A program made the position numbers and the translations under genes. A DNA stretch of 49,679 nucleotides from Anaeromonas sp052088025. GTDB lineage: Bacteria > Bacillota > Clostridia > Tissierellales > SIT17. Position 1 is the first letter of the stretch. The number at the start of each line of letters is the position of its first letter. Shown here piece by piece: positions 1-7,935 of the stretch. The DNA is taken from positions 1 through 49,679 of the forward strand of contig NZ_JBQCYD010000017.1 of NCBI RefSeq assembly GCF_052088025.1, read 5' to 3'. The notes below the pieces were generated by a model. It was not told the origin of the DNA. It did not search any database and saw nothing but the letters and a program-made list of their open reading frames with translations.

Positions 1-56
1 GCAATTCATCTCCATACTTGAAAGTAGGAGCTTTCTTGCAGGTATATCCAGTAAGT

Positions 57-90
57 AAAAAAACAGGATCAAAGTTTTGACCCTGTTTTA
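57..90 (-). terminator. Terminator after the NSS symporter
   Basis: A 13-bp stem with one G-T wobble (arms 61-73 and 76-88) has a two-base loop and is followed on the minus strand by a run of T. It lies just past the symporter stop and ends the grd-symporter transcript. Bases 1-56 to its left hold nothing I can name. Confidence 0.85.
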
Positions 91-118
91 ATATTAAAAT
101 ATTGAATTTTTAGTTTAT

Positions 119-1489
119 TTAAAATATTCCTGTTATAAATATAATTACTAATGCTACTGGTATAATGTATTTTACTGCAACAGCCCACCAATCATATACT
201 TTAAATCCACTACTTGAACCTATATTAGTATCTTCTTTATAGTTTTCAAATTTCCATTTAAATAGCGTATACAAAGCAAGTGTTAAAGCGCCAAGTGGCA
301 TAAGTATATTTCCTGATAAATAATCAGCAAAATCAAAGAAATTTTTATCTCCTATAAGTATGTCTGACCACGGTCCTTTTGCCATTATAGTTGGAATTCC
401 TACTATAAATATAAGTGCTAAAGATATCCAAACTGATTTTTTTCTATCTAAATTAAATACTTCCTTTCCTGTCATTACTATAGGCTCTAAATATCCTAAT
501 GCGGATGAGAGAGAGGCAAAAATTAATAGTAAAAAGAACATAGACCCAAATAAACCACTAAAAGGTATCTTGTCAAATAGATTTGACATTGTAACAAACA
601 ATAAAGATGGTCCTTGATCTGGTTGTAAACCTAGAGCAAATATAGCAGGAAACATTACTGTACCAGCTATTAAAGCTGCTATTACATCAAAAGCTATAAC
701 AAGTACTCCATCAGTTGGTATGTCACTTTTATTATCAAGATATGAACCATATACAAATGCTCCACCACTTGCAATCCCTATAGAAAAAAATGTTTGACCA
801 AGTGCAGTTAAAATTGTATCTCCATTTATTTTAGAAAAATCTACATTTAAATACCATTTAAAGCCTTCCATAGCGCCAGGAAGAGTAATAGATCTTATAG
901 CTAGTACTATAAGCATTATAAATAATGCTGGCATCATAATTTTACATGCCTTTTCTATTCCTTTTTCAAGGCCTCTAGCGGATATAATACCTATTATTAT
1001 TATACAAACTAAAGTAAAGCCTGCAACCATAAGTGGATTAGATGTAAATTCTGTAAATGTAGCATTATATGCATCTGATGAAAGTCCACTTAACTGTCCT
1101 GTTATCATTTTATATAAATATGCTAATATCCAACCTATAATTTGTATATAATATGTTAAAATAACAAATGCTGATAATACTCCAAACCAACCAAAAAGTG
1201 TCCACGGACTTCCCTTTTTAGTTAGTTTTCTCATTCCCTTTACAGGGCTTAGCTGAGTTTTCCTACCTAAACTCATTTCCATAGTAAAAAGTGGTATTCC
1301 AATGATAATACAAATTATCAAATATACCATTACAAATGCTCCACCACCATTTTGTCCTACTAAATATGGGAACCTCCAAATATTTCCAAGTCCTATGGCA
1401 AATCCTGCAGTAGACATTATAAAACCAAATCTGGATCCCCAGTTTTCTCTTTTTTCACCCTTGCCAGATGTATTGTCTTTCATTTCCAT
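119..1489 (-). CDS. Sodium-dependent amino-acid/neurotransmitter symporter (NSS/SNF family)
   Basis: This is a 456-residue sodium-coupled symporter of the cytoplasmic membrane. The family signature GFAIGLGNIWRFPYL sits in the first membrane segment (about residues 30-44). Roughly eleven hydrophobic segments follow, typical of bacterial NSS proteins. I start at the ATG at 1489, because AAGGAGTG then lies 9 bases upstream; a TTG two codons earlier is too close to that site. It is the last gene after grdXEB, so it probably imports the substrate of that reductase (glycine, sarcosine or betaine) or a related amino acid. A strong hairpin separates it from grdB, so its expression may be attenuated. 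The substrate is inferred from context only. Confidence 0.9.
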   Translation of the reverse strand: MEMKDNTSGKGEKRENWGSRFGFIMSTAGFAIGLGNIWRFPYLVGQNGGGAFVMVYLIICIIIGIPLFTMEMSLGRKTQLSPVKGMRKLTKKGSPWTLFGWFGVLSAFVILTYYIQIIGWILAYLYKMITGQLSGLSSDAYNATFTEFTSNPLMVAGFTLVCIIIIGIISARGLEKGIEKACKIMMPALFIMLIVLAIRSITLPGAMEGFKWYLNVDFSKINGDTILTALGQTFFSIGIASGGAFVYGSYLDNKSDIPTDGVLVIAFDVIAALIAGTVMFPAIFALGLQPDQGPSLLFVTMSNLFDKIPFSGLFGSMFFLLLIFASLSSALGYLEPIVMTGKEVFNLDRKKSVWISLALIFIVGIPTIMAKGPWSDILIGDKNFFDFADYLSGNILMPLGALTLALYTLFKWKFENYKEDTNIGSSSGFKVYDWWAVAVKYIIPVALVIIFITGIF

Positions 1490-1548
1490 AAACAATCACT
1501 CCTTGATTTATTTTTAACAAATCATGTGGTAAATATAGATATATAGAT

Positions 1549-1581
1549 AATTAAAGGGAACAGCAACTGTTCCCTTTAATT
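1549..1581 (-). terminator. Strong hairpin between grdB and the symporter
   Basis: A perfect 15-bp inverted repeat (1549-1563 with 1567-1581, loop CAA) begins 3 bases past the grdB stop. The U-tract after it is poor, so it may act as a partial terminator or as an mRNA-stabilising end that lowers symporter expression relative to grdEB. Confidence 0.65.
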
Positions 1582-1583
1582 AT

Positions 1584-2894
1584 TTAAGCTTCAAATTTAG
1601 TTATACCATCTACTTGTGTAGATAAGGCTTCTAAAGCTCTTTTGATCATTTTTTTCCTTAATTTAAATTCTCCATCACTAGCTAAATCTGGATTACCTAC
1701 CGGATAAGGAATTGCTATAGTAGGTACTATCCTATTAGCTCCTACAGATTCACATATAGTAGTTATTGTAGCCATGTGAACAACAGGAATTCCATATCTT
1801 TCTATTTCTTTTACCATCGTTGCACCGCAACGTGTACAGGTACCTCAGGTAGATGTAACTATAACACCATCTACTCCATTTTCTTTTAATTCTTTTCCTA
1901 TTTCTACTCCGAACTTTATAGAGTTTCCTACAGATGTTCCTGTACCTGTAGTTGTATAGAAGTATTTAAATACATCTCCTATAACACCTTCTTTTTCATA
2001 TTCTTTTAACATATCTAAAGGAGCAACTCTATCAGGTATTTCGTTTGCATATACAGGATCATATCCTCCATGAATAGTGCAATATTCATTTTTAAGTGAA
2101 TCTATTTTTGATACATCATATTTTCCCCATTCTCTAGCACTTGCTGATTGAATATGATCAGGGTTTCCAAGTGGTACTATACCTCCAGTAGTAACTAAAG
2201 CTATAGTAGCTTTTGATAAATCTTTTATAGGAGCTGCTGGTTCAACTGTATCAAATACAGGCATTGGTAATTCAGTTTCAAATTTTTCTCCATTTAATCT
2301 TTTAAGAAGCATTTCAACTGCTCTTTTTGAGCCTCTTTTATCAGTAACTTTTGTTACTCGTCTCCCTTGTGGTATATAACCTTCTTCTTCAGGTTTATTT
2401 AACTCTTCACCCTTAGCCAATTTCTTTGTTATATTTGCCATTTTAGGAAGTGCTTTTCTCATATCTCCAGCTGAGTCTTTTGTTTGAATTACTATAGCCT
2501 TAGATTTAGTTAAATCTACCCCTGGATTTTCTTCATACATTCCAGTAACAGCTGGTATATTAAATTCATCTTTCACAGTATTACATACACCTGCACATGC
2601 CATTCCATATCTACCAGCATTAAAAGCAGGTCCAGCTACTACAATATCAGGTTTTTCTTCTTTTACTATTTTTCTAATATATTCTAAAGCTTTTTCAGTA
2701 TTTTCATTGAAGTAATTATCCCCACATATAATAGTACCTACAACTTCACCTTCATCTTTTATAAGCTTTTCAAAACCCATTGCAGGACCTATAGCTTCTC
2801 TTTTAAATTCAGCTTCCATGGAAGCTTTATCTTCACCACCTACTTGGCCAAAAAATTGATTTACATAATATAGTACTTTGAATTTCTCCGTCAT
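1584..2894 (-). CDS. grdB: Glycine/sarcosine/betaine reductase component B, selenocysteine subunit (GrdB type)
   Basis: This selenoprotein binds the amine substrate and passes a carboxymethyl group to the GrdA selenoprotein in Stickland reduction. The first 349 codons end at an in-frame UGA (1845-1847). The frame continues for 86 more codons with intact family sequence, giving 436 residues, the normal length. The UGA falls in U-G-T-C-T-R-C, the UxxCxxC redox motif of GrdB, so it is read as Sec350. A hairpin just downstream fits a bacterial SECIS (1818-1832). The ATG at 2894 has GGAGG 6 bases upstream. The gene follows grdE by 20 bases. Sarcosine (GrdF) and betaine (GrdH) paralogues share these traits, so the substrate is not settled. 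Gene callers will split or truncate this gene. Confidence 0.95.
1818..1832 (-). promoter_or_regulatory. Bacterial SECIS hairpin in grdB
   Basis: Twelve bases after the UGA a perfect 6-bp stem, CGTTGC with GCAACG, closes on the loop GGT. An exposed GU in an apical loop about 15-20 bases past the UGA is what SelB recognises in known bacterial SECIS elements. The loop here begins 18 bases after the UGA. Confidence 0.85.
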
Positions 2895-2914
2895 TTTAAT
2901 CCTCCTTTCAATTA

Positions 2915-4201
2915 TTAGTATAATTCTACTGTTAAATTATGATATCCGATTTCTGATGTTGATCCTATTATAGCGTTTAACTCACAATCTATGCTACCAT
3001 CCTCTTTAAGTGAGCCTTCCCAACCACCTGCAAGTGTTGTTATTGCTTCTTTATTACCTAATACTTTTTCAGCAGCTGGCAGATGTACTAAATGACTTAC
3101 ATTTCCAGTAGAAATTACAGCTACTGCTTCCTTTTTAGTATCGGCTAATGGTTGGCTATCTCCCTTCCAACCTGAACATTCATCAGTTATTAAAACAGTT
3201 TTAATTCCTTTATCTTCTAATGATTTACAAATCATAAGTAAATCTGAATCTGGATTACCATATCCTTCTTCTGATACTATAACTCCATCTGCTCCAATAG
3301 TCTCACATAATTTACTTGTATAATCACATGTCCTAAATTTACCATTAAGTGTAGTTAATTCTGGAGTAAGTATAACTCCAAGGAAATTGATAGTTTTACC
3401 ATGTTCTTTATATAAATCCAATATAGTAGAATTGTTTTGATGCTGATAAGTGGTTATCTTATCACATGCAGCAACACAGTTTCCACTTATTACAGCTCCA
3501 TCTAATTCTTCATTTGGGTGAAGTAATGTAGGAAGTATTTTTTGGCTATTAACTCCATATATATATCCATCATGTAGTAATCCTTGTGAAATTAACATTT
3601 CAACATAAGCTACTTTTGGTAAATTAGGATATTTTTCAGTTTCTTTAGCATGACTTTCTAACTCATATGTTAAAACTTCATCTGGCTCACTTTCTCTTGC
3701 AGCTTCTCCAACATATTCAGCTGCACTAAGTCCTGCAATTCTAATAGTATCTTCATGGCTATGAGGCTCTAAATCATCAATAGGGGTAATATCTACTACT
3801 AAATTATATGTTTTAGAAAATGGCGTCCATTTTGCTCCTTCTCCCCACATATCAATTATACCTTCTTGAAAACCTACTATATCACCTACCGTTACTATAG
3901 CTGCTCCATCTAATACATTAACCTTGCCACTACCTAATTGTGCCATTTTTGTTGTAACCCCAGGAAAACCATTTCCTTCACCTTCTATTTTCACTCTAGG
4001 TTCTATTACATCTTTTACAGGAATTATTCTTACCTTTTCTCCTGGACGTGCTATAGCTAAACTCACTTCTTTAACTCTTTCATCTTCTTTTAGTTTATTG
4101 ATAAGTCCTTTTTCACTTACTGTGAGTACTCCATCTTTAAAATTAGTTTCATCCCCTAATTTTATATCTTTAACATGCATTTTTCTTAATTCAAGTTTCA
4201 C
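2915..4201 (-). CDS. grdE: Reductase component B pyruvoyl proprotein (GrdE type)
   Basis: This 428-residue proprotein is the partner of GrdB. In this family the chain is cut at an Asn-Cys bond and the new N-terminal Cys becomes a pyruvoyl group that forms a Schiff base with the amine substrate. The site is visible as SGNCVAACDK, with Asn241-Cys242, the expected position. The start is GTG at 4201: GGAGGTGA (4207-4214) is spaced 5 bases from it, and the ATG further upstream at 4216 would lie on the far side of that site. The protein would be GrdG or GrdI if the operon served sarcosine or betaine. Confidence 0.92.
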   Translation of the reverse strand: MKLELRKMHVKDIKLGDETNFKDGVLTVSEKGLINKLKEDERVKEVSLAIARPGEKVRIIPVKDVIEPRVKIEGEGNGFPGVTTKMAQLGSGKVNVLDGAAIVTVGDIVGFQEGIIDMWGEGAKWTPFSKTYNLVVDITPIDDLEPHSHEDTIRIAGLSAAEYVGEAARESEPDEVLTYELESHAKETEKYPNLPKVAYVEMLISQGLLHDGYIYGVNSQKILPTLLHPNEELDGAVISGNCVAACDKITTYQHQNNSTILDLYKEHGKTINFLGVILTPELTTLNGKFRTCDYTSKLCETIGADGVIVSEEGYGNPDSDLLMICKSLEDKGIKTVLITDECSGWKGDSQPLADTKKEAVAVISTGNVSHLVHLPAAEKVLGNKEAITTLAGGWEGSLKEDGSIDCELNAIIGSTSEIGYHNLTVELY

Positions 4202-4222
4202 AAAAATCACCTCCAAATATTT

Positions 4223-4600
4223 TTAAATACATATTTTTTCATTCTCTAAATGTTCTTCTAGTCCTGACTTTAATAATTCACTATCAATCAATGCATAGTC
4301 ATTTTTGTTTTTATTATCTGGCTTTCTCACCTCCATATTTTTTTTATAATTTAAAATACTATTTTCTATAGTTTCAATATGAAAACTATCTATATCATTT
4401 TTTCTTCCTATAATTATTGAACGATAAGGTGAATAAATCATTCTAATACTTGCTCCTAGTGGATGTGTTATCAGCTCATGTCCTCTATATACCAAATCCC
4501 TAACCTTTATTAGTACATCTAAAAAGGATCCTTCTATAAATTCCATGTTTTTGAATTCTTCTTTTACTTTTGGATTATTTGTAACTATAAAATAATTCAG
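4223..4600 (-). CDS. grdX: GrdX family protein, apparent CTG start
   Basis: GrdX is a small protein of unknown role encoded first in many grd operons. From the first ATG (4546) only 107 residues result, and the conserved N-terminus FIVTNNPKVKEEF is lost. That segment is encoded upstream in the same frame. Between the in-frame stop TGA and this segment the only plausible initiator is CTG at 4598-4600, with AAGGAG about 9 bases before it. The full product is then 125 residues, ending with a charged, Lys/Asn-rich tail. It lies 21 bases before grdE and is the first gene of the operon. The CTG start is inferred from conservation and the Shine-Dalgarno position. Confidence 0.85.
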   Translation of the reverse strand: MNYFIVTNNPKVKEEFKNMEFIEGSFLDVLIKVRDLVYRGHELITHPLGASIRMIYSPYRSIIIGRKNDIDSFHIETIENSILNYKKNMEVRKPDNKNKNDYALIDSELLKSGLEEHLENEKICI

Positions 4601-4650
4601 ATAATATCACTCCTTTTCTTATATTAAAATAATATTAACTCTTTAATGAT

Positions 4651-4679
4651 ATTATACATGTATTTCAATTGTATTTCAA
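4651..4679 (-). promoter_or_regulatory. Sigma-A promoter of the grd operon
   Basis: TTGAAA (read from 4679-4674) and TATAAT (4656-4651) are separated by exactly 17 bases. This near-consensus promoter lies about 50 bases upstream of the grdX CTG and downstream of the GntR-gene terminator, so the operon has its own start. Confidence 0.8.
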
Positions 4680-4691
4680 TAGTATTTAGTT
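4659..4691. repeat. Three 11-bp iterons over the grd promoter
   Basis: On the plus strand TGTATTTCAAT occurs twice in tandem (4659-4669, 4670-4680), followed by the degenerate copy AGTATTTAGTT (4681-4691). The two perfect copies cover the -35 box and the spacer. One helical turn per repeat suggests an operator, perhaps for the adjacent GntR protein. Confidence 0.6.
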
Positions 4692-4721
4692 AAACTTTTA
4701 TCTAAATTTCATCTTTAAAAT

Positions 4722-4772
4722 AAAAAACACTTTATAGCTGTGCCAAATGCACATTCTATAAAGTGTTTTTTA
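4722..4772 (-). terminator. Terminator of the GntR gene
   Basis: A long stem (AACACTTTATAG with CTATAAAGTGTT, plus inner GTGC/GCAC) is followed on the minus strand by T residues. The GntR stop codon overlaps its 5' edge. It insulates the grd promoter from upstream transcription. Confidence 0.85.
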
Positions 4773-5408
4773 TAATAATTCTTTTTTTATTTTATCTACA
4801 AAAGCATCTATATGCTCTTTAGTATATTTTTTAGCTTTTTCTTTGTCATTTTCCTTTATTGCATCTAAGACATTTTCTAAGGTTTCAGAAAATAGATTAA
4901 TTTTATCAAAATACTTTTCACAATAATGCCATAACCTTTCAGTATGATAATGTAAGCTTTTTAATATGTCTTTAAGCCAAGGATTACCACAACTTTCAAA
5001 TATTATTTCATGAAATCTTTCATCATCATTTATAGCTTCTTGATAATTTATACTAATATCATATTCTTTCAATCTGTCAATTATTTCTTCAAGCTCTTGT
5101 ATAGATTCTTTATCAATCCTTTCTACTGTAAGAGAGGCTGCAAAAGGATCTAATTCTCTAGTAATCTCAAATATAGATTTCATTTCCATAAAGTCTATAG
5201 CTGAAACTTGAGCACCAACTCTAGGTATGATATTTAACAGCTTATCTTGCATAAGCAACTGAAAAACTTTTCTAATAGGTGTCCTACTTACATTAAATTC
5301 ATCTGCAATATCTATTTCATTTAGTACCTCACCAGGATCATATTCTAATTTAATAATCCTTTTTTTTAATGTTTTATATATTTGATCAGAATCAAGTTTT
5401 TCTTGCAT
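4770..5408 (-). CDS. GntR family regulator, FadR/FCD subgroup
   Basis: This is a 212-residue DNA-binding regulator. Residues about 10-75 form the winged helix (the recognition region reads IADEFNVSRTPIRKVFQLL). The rest is an all-helical FCD ligand domain with the metal-site style motif DDERFHEIIFESCGN and a second conserved His in LHYHTERLW. Such regulators often sense small organic acids. It lies immediately upstream of the grd operon on the same strand, and iterons overlap the grd promoter, so it is a good candidate grd regulator (inference). It is 31 bases behind the lipoprotein gene and may also be transcribed with it. Confidence 0.88.
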   Translation of the reverse strand: MQEKLDSDQIYKTLKKRIIKLEYDPGEVLNEIDIADEFNVSRTPIRKVFQLLMQDKLLNIIPRVGAQVSAIDFMEMKSIFEITRELDPFAASLTVERIDKESIQELEEIIDRLKEYDISINYQEAINDDERFHEIIFESCGNPWLKDILKSLHYHTERLWHYCEKYFDKINLFSETLENVLDAIKENDKEKAKKYTKEHIDAFVDKIKKELL

Positions 5409-5439
5409 TTGACATTTCTCCTTATACTAAGCTTAAGTT

Positions 5440-5895
5440 TTATTTCATTTTTTGTATCTTTTCAGAACTAATAAACAAACCTTCAACATCTTTACTGTTT
5501 TTATTAAAAACCATTGTTATAATAACTTCCTTTGATTCATTAGAATAATCAGCACTATATATCAGCTTCATGTTGTCTTTTTCTAATGCTTCTGTAGTTA
5601 ATAATTTTTTTGTATCTTTTATATATTCTCCAATCAAATCAAATATGGGTAATAATTGTTCATTAAATAATTCCTTGTTTAATTGATTTTTCATATTATC
5701 ACTAAGATCCTTACTAAAAGAATCATAATCTTCTTTATTCATAGAAATTAAAATATTTTCGACCTTAGGATCTGTCCAATCTTGTATGCTTTGTTCAGGA
5801 GTTTTAGCTGAATTTTCTTTGTTTTCATTGTCATTATTACATGAGATAAGGAAAGTAAAAGATAGAATTATTAATACTATAATAATATTTTTCAT
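5440..5895 (-). CDS. Lipoprotein with a DUF3887-like domain
   Basis: This is a 151-residue secreted lipoprotein. A hydrophobic signal ends in the lipobox LISC, so Cys19 would be lipidated. An Asn/Glu/Lys-rich linker precedes a small alpha+beta domain (about residues 38-151) resembling the DUF3887 beta-lactam-precursor-like fold. Its ATG follows the YhfC stop directly (TAGATG), so the two are translated as a pair. The function is unknown. The pairing suggests that it is a substrate, cofactor or sensor of the membrane protease. Confidence 0.75.
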   Translation of the reverse strand: MKNIIIVLIILSFTFLISCNNDNENKENSAKTPEQSIQDWTDPKVENILISMNKEDYDSFSKDLSDNMKNQLNKELFNEQLLPIFDLIGEYIKDTKKLLTTEALEKDNMKLIYSADYSNESKEVIITMVFNKNSKDVEGLFISSEKIQKMK

Positions 5896-6600
5896 CTAAA
5901 AAACCTCTTTCATTTTTTTCTTGTATTTAAATATTATATTTAAAAGCATAAGTGTCCAAATAATTAAATAAGACCATATAAATATTTTGTTTTTGATAAT
6001 TATAATAGGTAAATTAATTAGAGTATGTATAATAAATGCATATAATAAATATTTATATTCTTTCTTTTTAACACTATATAATACAATTAAAGATAAAGCA
6101 ATATGTATGATTATTGCTAAGGTTCTCTCTGTTCCTGCTAAAATTATATTTTCTGCTGATATATTACTTAATAAATTATTACCATTAAAAAATTCATAAT
6201 ATATTTTTATATAAGGCAATCCTACAAAATAAAATGCTTCCATTGCTCCATGACCTATTCCAAAGGCAATTCCTTTAAACCAAGTAATATTTCCCCTTAA
6301 GATGAATTTAAAAGATAAAAATCTACCACCTTCTTCAAATAAAGCTGCACTTAAAGCTAAAATTATAGCATATATATAAGTTTTTGAAGAAATATTTACT
6401 ATAAACCACGGTCTTAAAGTCAAATAATTTAGTATTGGTATTCGAATTGATATTTGCACTATGAAAAATGTCAATATTCCTATTATAGCCCAAATAATAG
6501 TTTTCTTCTCTTTTTTAAATAAAAACATTAAAAATATTATTGGTAAAATTGCTGTTAAAATGATAGTTATAATTATTGAAATATGTTTAATTAAATCCAT
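5896..6600 (-). CDS. YhfC family glutamic-type intramembrane protease
   Basis: This is a 234-residue polytopic membrane protein with about seven hydrophobic segments. It carries the YhfC/CPBP-type motif EEGGR (Glu89-Glu90 to Arg93) and a second motif, GIGHGAMEAF, with His117 and Glu121. These are the likely catalytic residues by analogy with PrsW and CAAX proteases. The start is an ATG with GAGGTGTG upstream. It is the first gene of a unit with the lipoprotein and probably the GntR regulator. The natural substrate is unknown. Confidence 0.8.
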   Translation of the reverse strand: MDLIKHISIIITIILTAILPIIFLMFLFKKEKKTIIWAIIGILTFFIVQISIRIPILNYLTLRPWFIVNISSKTYIYAIILALSAALFEEGGRFLSFKFILRGNITWFKGIAFGIGHGAMEAFYFVGLPYIKIYYEFFNGNNLLSNISAENIILAGTERTLAIIIHIALSLIVLYSVKKKEYKYLLYAFIIHTLINLPIIIIKNKIFIWSYLIIWTLMLLNIIFKYKKKMKEVF

Positions 6601-6632
6601 ATCACACCTCTTTTCTTTCTTAGAGTATTAAT

Positions 6633-6661
6633 ATTATATCATATTAATATGTTTTGTTTAA
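6633..6661 (-). promoter_or_regulatory. Promoter of the yhfC-lipoprotein unit with a palindrome in the spacer
   Basis: TATAAT (6638-6633) and TTAAAC (6661-6656) are 17 bases apart. The spacer contains the perfect 12-bp palindrome CATATTAATATG (6640-6651), placed like an operator. The same palindrome recurs between mntR and mntP. Confidence 0.55.
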
Positions 6662-6693
6662 ATTTGCAAATAAAATCTTTTATTATTATATCA

Positions 6694-6729
6694 CAAAAAA
6701 ACTATCACTTTTAAAAAGTGATAGTTTTA
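6694..6729 (-). terminator. Terminator of the DsrE gene
   Basis: AAAACTATCACTTTT pairs with AAAAGTGATAGTTTT and is followed by T residues on the minus strand. The DsrE stop codon lies inside the stem. Confidence 0.85.
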
Positions 6730-7049
6730 TAATCTTCTTTTAAATAATTAGTTAATGGCTCTCCCATATATTTAACATCTATATCTAAGTCTTCTAGTTT
6801 TTCTGTAACGCCATAGTTATTTGAACATGCCTTACATGCAACTATATCAATACCTTCTTCTTTCATTTTTGAAATATAGTCTTGTAATTCTTCATCTTCA
6901 CTTAATAATTTTGAAGATGGTCCCCAAATTATTAAAGTTAAATCCTTCCACCATTTATGAATTTTAGCATTTAAAGCATACATAAATACCATGTTTAAAG
7001 CTACTTCCCTGTCCCCGCTAGTCCATATTATAACTAATTTATCATTCAC
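6711..7049 (-). CDS. DsrE/DsrF-like family protein
   Basis: This is a soluble protein of about 112 residues with a DsrE-like alpha/beta fold. The N-terminus KLVIIWTSGDREVALNM is typical, and a Cys pair sits in IVACKACSNNYG (about residues 74-82). In this superfamily a Cys in that region can carry persulfide sulfur. I chose GTG at 7049 because GGAG is 9 bases upstream; the nearby ATG (7055) and TTG (7058) are too close to the ribosome site. A separate DsrE domain is fused into the protein at 36163-38658, so this may be part of the cell's sulfur-relay set. A specific role is not known. Confidence 0.8.
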   Translation of the reverse strand: MNDKLVIIWTSGDREVALNMVFMYALNAKIHKWWKDLTLIIWGPSSKLLSEDEELQDYISKMKEEGIDIVACKACSNNYGVTEKLEDLDIDVKYMGEPLTNYLKEDYKTITF

Positions 7050-7079
7050 ATACATCAACTCCTTTTAGAAGTTTATACC

Positions 7080-7487
7080 CTAAAAAGATGTATTAATATA
7101 TTTCTTTGTCAATAAAAAATTGAAAAACCAAAAACAAATCCCATAAATAGCAGCTACTATAGTAACTACAGCAATCCAAATTATGATATTAGACATACCC
7201 ATTTCTATGGTAGCTTTATATGTGATACCTAATGTAAATATGGATACTACTATGCCACCAATTGTAAAGAAAGCTAAATTAATTCCAAATAAATGTTTCT
7301 TTCTTTTAGCCAATTGGGGTAAGAAAAAATGCAAGTATTTATATTGAATCAAGTCTAAAATTAAAATTAGCAATATTAACCATATAAATCCAAATGGTGG
7401 TGGAAAGTCTGCCCCTAAAAGCATGATAAATGTCCAACCAACAAAAAATAGTATAGTATTGATTTTAATAACTTTCATATTATCCAT
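7080..7487 (-). CDS. Small membrane protein of unknown function
   Basis: This is a 135-residue protein with four hydrophobic segments (about residues 8-25, 31-47, 70-92 and 100-125) and a basic cytoplasmic loop, LAKRKKHLFG. I recognise no family. The ATG has GAGGAGA upstream. It lies 30 bases before the DsrE gene on the same strand and may be transcribed with it. Confidence 0.65.
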   Translation of the reverse strand: MDNMKVIKINTILFFVGWTFIMLLGADFPPPFGFIWLILLILILDLIQYKYLHFFLPQLAKRKKHLFGINLAFFTIGGIVVSIFTLGITYKATIEMGMSNIIIWIAVVTIVAAIYGICFWFFNFLLTKKYINTSF

Positions 7488-7551
7488 ATTATATCTCCTC
7501 TAGTATTCTATTATATCTGTTTATTATTTTTTCTTTACCATTTAATATTTA

Positions 7552-7800
7552 CTAAATCTCTAAAGCTGGTAGATTTTCATCATATTTATAAGTCCAAATT
7601 TCAATAATCTTTATCTTTTCATCATTATTTATTAGAACAACTTCATTTAAATAATTAACAAATTCTTCCGTTCCCCAACATTTTGTATTTTTGTATTTAT
7701 CAAATTCTAGCAAATACTCTTTAAGCCTTTTAATGATTTCTTCAGGTCCATCAATTATCGGAGCACCTTGATTATATTCATCTGTTATTAATGCTTTCAT
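7552..7800 (-). CDS. Short conserved-looking soluble protein, unknown
   Basis: This 82-residue protein is acidic and has no signal or membrane segment. It reads as an alpha/beta domain with a WTYKYDENLPALEI tail. The start is placed at the ATG at 7800, with GGAG 8 bases upstream, rather than at a TTG that touches the ribosome site. I recognise no family. About 135 bases upstream of it (7801-7935) are AT-rich and show no gene. Confidence 0.6.
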   Translation of the reverse strand: MKALITDEYNQGAPIIDGPEEIIKRLKEYLLEFDKYKNTKCWGTEEFVNYLNEVVLINNDEKIKIIEIWTYKYDENLPALEI

Positions 7801-7935
7801 TGTCAAAGCTCCTTTTAAAATATTTCTTTACTTAACCGTATTCCTCTGTATACTATGACAAAATTGTTACTATCATTTTTTACACATATTTAGAAATTAT
7901 ATTTTATTCAATAACAATATGAAAATGAAATTAGT

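Noticed and set aside
2..78. Possible 3' end of a plus-strand gene at the window edge (two open frames, one ending at 58 and one at 78)
   Set aside because: Only 18-25 codons are visible, no family is recognisable, and both frames are equally plausible.
1584..1817. Separate 77-residue protein downstream of grdB
   Set aside because: It is the C-terminal part of GrdB after the selenocysteine UGA; its ATG is internal and has no ribosome site.
4223..4546. GrdX starting at the first ATG
   Set aside because: This would remove the conserved FIVTNNPK N-terminus, and no Shine-Dalgarno sequence precedes that ATG.
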